This document shows, piece after piece, positions 61,011-64,000 of a stretch of DNA of 64,000 nucleotides. Numbering within the stretch: position 1 is the first letter of the stretch; each line of letters begins with the position of its first letter. Origin of the DNA: Brienomyrus brachyistius (taxonomy: Eukaryota; Chordata; Actinopteri; Osteoglossiformes; Mormyridae); contig NW_026042446.1 of the NCBI RefSeq assembly GCF_023856365.1, forward strand, positions 186,001-250,000, in the 5' to 3' direction. Below the pieces are notes generated by a model. That model worked only from the letters and a program-made list of their open reading frames with translations. It did no database searches and had not been told where the DNA came from. Position numbers and translations under genes: made by a program.

Positions 61011-63140
61011 GTTATGGATTTTTACACTGATGGTTCACACTCTTCCCCAATCAGGAACCGTGGGTTGACAGATTGATCCGCGCTGCAGTGAACGCCCAGA
61101 CCACCGCTTATAATGCTGGTCTCAACACTGGACTTTCTACTACGGCGCTGTGGAGAGCATCCCGACTCAGAACATTACTTCCTGATTTGGGAATAGCTGT
61201 GTTCAGGATCGAAAAGCCTGCAATTATTTAAATCTGATTTTAGGAAAACTTAATGGTATAAAAAGCACACCACCAAATGCATGAAATCTGAGTAAAATGT
61301 TTACCTTTTTAACGCAACCATAATAGAGGGGTCTGCATTTGCATTTATCACAGTCCCTGTAACAATCTAACATCATAGCACCACAACTATTGCGGATTCA
61401 GCCAACGGTGGCAACGTTACTAGCCAGCAGCGTTGTGCAGGTTACTGGAAATTACTAGTTATCAATTACTGCATATAAAAGTACTTATAACGAGGGTGGG
61501 ACTGGGCCATGAGTCTGCGAGGAGTTTCGACGTGTGGTGGGTGCGGCAAGGGGCAGCATCAGCGCATGCTCCCCCAGCTTGACCTAACCTGTATATATAT
61601 ATATATATGTATATATATAGCCTGATAAAGGAAGATAAGAGTGGGCTAAAGGTTGCATATTGATCACTTTAACATCGCGCCAACATCGGGGGAATATGGA
61701 ATCAAATGATCGGTGGCGATGTTTCTGCAACACAGAGATGTTTGCTGATGGGTTTTCAAGCATCGCGGAGATATAGTGCCAATGCATGTGTGCTCTCTGG
61801 CTAGTTATATTATTTCAGCGTTGCAGCCATGACAGTGCCAGACAATACAACCGTCTAATTGTATCTGTCAGCGTACCTACAATATCACACATTCATCACG
61901 CCACGGTGAGGTCGGATGGCGTTACATCATAAACAGGAAATTAGGGGAACATGCTAACACTGATATCTCTTCAAGCCATCATTAGTGGCTCCCTCATCTG
62001 GCCTCAGAAGTGGTTGCATCCCAGAGCCACCTGCTGGTCTTGGTGGCACTTCAGTGTTTGCCTGTAGAGGAGATGCTCAGTGGCAGTGATGGTGGGAGTC
62101 CCAGATGAGACAAGATGAGCACAGAGCTGTCCAGCCCATTGTTGCCAAAGGTCACATTCTACCAGAATGCCCTGACACTAACTTCCAAACATCCCACGGA
62201 CCCCAGCTATCCCCTGTAGGGAAACTGAATAAGAAGCCTTTACCCTGGGCAGAAAATGCATTGTTTGTACAGTACGTCTTAGTGACAGAGTACCAATTTC
62301 AGAGGGCATTTTGTTGAAAAACATGCAGTGAAATATCTAATAACGATATCGGAACATTCAAACACAGCATACAATACAGTTTGCAAATGTAAACAGTTTT
62401 ATTTAAAAGGACAGTTTAATTTCAGAGCCAATGGCCGTGTGACCAAAAACATTTGAATCATTATTATTCTCTTAGTAAAATGAAAAGCAGAAAACATTCC
62501 TGGAGCCTTCAATTTAGCGTGCACAGTGCCCTCTACAGGATTCTGTCGAAACAGCATCCCCGTCAGCCTCGTTCGCAGAACGTAGGAGTTCTTTTCCCAG
62601 CGTACCCTTTTCTTTATAAATCCCAAAATCTCCTTACAAATGTAAGTATGAATGTTTGTCATCTTTTTCGGTCACACGAAGCCTTTATAAATGAGATTCC
62701 CCCATTAATGCGTTTACATGGCTATGCTCTGTAACTGCGCCATTAAAAACACATGAAAACATCTTAATTGCGTCAAGGCACGTAAACGTAGTCACATGAC
62801 AAAAGATAACTTCGTGACTTAGCAAAGTGCAGGTTCTTCGTTTCCTCTGTGTGGACCATAGAGCTGTGTATCCGAGTCTGACGACCCGCCACGTTTTAAG
62901 ATACAGAGAATACACGTCAATATGCTGCTATATTTTGGAATTTTTTTAATCTGATCTCAGGAAAACTTGTCAAGGTATAAAAAGCACACCGCCATGAAAT
63001 CTGAGTACAAATGTTTGCTTTTTTTTTTTAACGCAACCATAATAGAGGGGTCTGCATTTATCACAGTCCCTGTAACAATCTAACATCATAGCACCATAAC
63101 TACTGCGGATTCAGCCAACGGCGGCAACGTCACTAGTCAG

Positions 63141-63658
63141 CAGTGTTGTGCAGGTTACTGGAAATTACTACTCATCAATTACCGCATATAAATGTACTTT
63201 TAATACGGGTGGGATTGGACCATGTGTCTGCCAGGAGTTTCGACGTGTGGTGGGTGCAAATGGTCGGTGGCGATGTTTCTGCAACACAGAGATGTTTGCT
63301 GATGGGTTTTCAAGCATCGCGGAGACATAGTGCCAATGCATGTGTGCTCTCTGGCTAGTTATATTATTTCAGTGTTGCAGCTATGACAGTGCCAGACAAT
63401 ACAACCGTCTAATTGTATCTATCAGCGTACCTACAATACCACCCATTCATTGCGCCATGGTGAGGTCGGGTGGCGTTACATCATAAACGGGAAATTAAGG
63501 GAACATGCTGCCTTTATCCATTAATATTTTCACGCAAGACAAAGGTAAAGAGTGCATTTAAATTTCAGCACCTTCCGTGTTTTTTAATGGCAATTAGTTA
63601 CATTACTCCTTACAGACAAGAGTAGTGGGATTATAGTAACGCCTTACTACCAACACTG
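63141..63658. mobile_element. hAT-like MITE (U7)
   Basis: Ends intact; the last recognisable element before the window edge. Confidence 0.5.
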
Positions 63659-64000
63659 CTAGGCTTGCTAATGCTAACGTTAGCAGTACAGCCTTATGCT
63701 ACTTCCTCTCGCAAGATAAGATAGCGTTACTGTCACTGTGCAAATACAATGAGATGTCTTTGGAGCAAGGCTGTCGACGCCATGTTAAGGATAAAAGTAC
63801 AAGTAAAATACAATATAAAATCAAAGAAACATACACCAACAGTAAAGAAGAACAAGGATGCGTAAAATACTGGTACCGGAAGCAAATAAACCAATAAAAC
63901 ACAGTCAGAGGAACACTGGAGAGTTCGGAGCAGCTGCGAATGTGCCGCCATCATTGTTCAGAATTCTTCACTTTGCGTTGCTACAGTGGAAGAGTGAAAT

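Larger units (their letters stand above)
59256..64000 (+). repeat. Array unit U7, partial
   Basis: The first 4.7 kb of another unit, ending before the promoter and exon 1. It has a private 3-bp loss (AAAACTTAATGG for AAAACTTGTCATGG, about 61249). Confidence 0.9.

Noticed and set aside
1..64000. CRISPR or other prokaryotic repeat system suggested by regular repeats
   Set aside because: Repeat period is 10.3 kb with eukaryotic introns, poly(A) signals and retroelements; no short spacer-repeat structure.

Overview
This window is vertebrate nuclear DNA, most likely from a ray-finned fish. That is inferred from its non-coding-rich AT-leaning sequence, AATAAA poly(A) sites with GT-rich tails, GT-AG intron signals, and a mix of relics typical of fish genomes: Tc1/mariner, hAT-like, CR1-type and L2/Rex-type LINEs, and a tRNA-derived SINE. 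I cannot name the species. No bacterial operons, CRISPR arrays, tRNA or rRNA genes were seen.

Almost the whole window is one head-to-tail array (a macrosatellite) of a unit of about 10.33 kb. Each unit carries one plus-strand, intron-containing gene of a family I do not recognise. Counting units from just after one stop codon to the next: U0 1-793 (only the gene's 3' end), U1 794-11117, U2 11118-22033, U3 22034-27497 (aberrant, chimeric), U4 27498-38593, U5 38594-48925, U6 48926-59255, U7 59256-64000 (cut by the window). Regular units differ by scattered SNPs, short indels, (TA)n length and a few insertions. Such near-identity implies recent amplification or strong homogenisation, or assembly duplication, which sequence alone cannot exclude.

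Layout of a regular unit, from U1: 3' UTR with a degenerate AAGATAAG repeat and poly(A) signal (794-1110); spacer with a Harbinger-like transposase scrap (2335-2547), two direct copies of a 0.56-0.73 kb segment (2768-3494, 4487-5048), a hAT-like MITE (4680-5197) and a CTCF-like motif (4064-4078); promoter-like DNA (5640-6020); coding exon 1 (6021-6123); a 3.5 kb intron with an element bearing inverted repeats (7867-8845), an antisense Tc1 fragment (9041-9172) and a 30-bp-arm hairpin (9455-9598); a candidate 24-nt microexon (9646-9669); a 516-bp intron; and the main coding exon (10186-11117). All three junctions are phase 1. The predicted protein is about 344 aa, or 352 aa with the microexon. 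It has an Arg/Lys-rich nuclear-signal-like tract, a SUMO-interacting-motif-like VDLTQSDDEV, a long Pro/Ser-rich linker and a Trp/Cys/His-containing C-terminal domain.

U3 is the break in the array. The U2 gene ends with a frameshift and a diverged 3' UTR. About 2.2 kb of foreign sequence follows, including an antisense LINE reverse-transcriptase relic. Next comes a diverged piece of unit split by a SINE, and then a near-identical piece of unit. That piece is fused at a 3-bp microhomology directly into the 3' part of a type I gene copy, so this copy has no promoter or 5' exons. A 601-bp CR1-type LINE insertion sits at the same site in the 3' UTR at the start of U2 and of U4, but in no other unit. 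This marks exchange or duplication between units.
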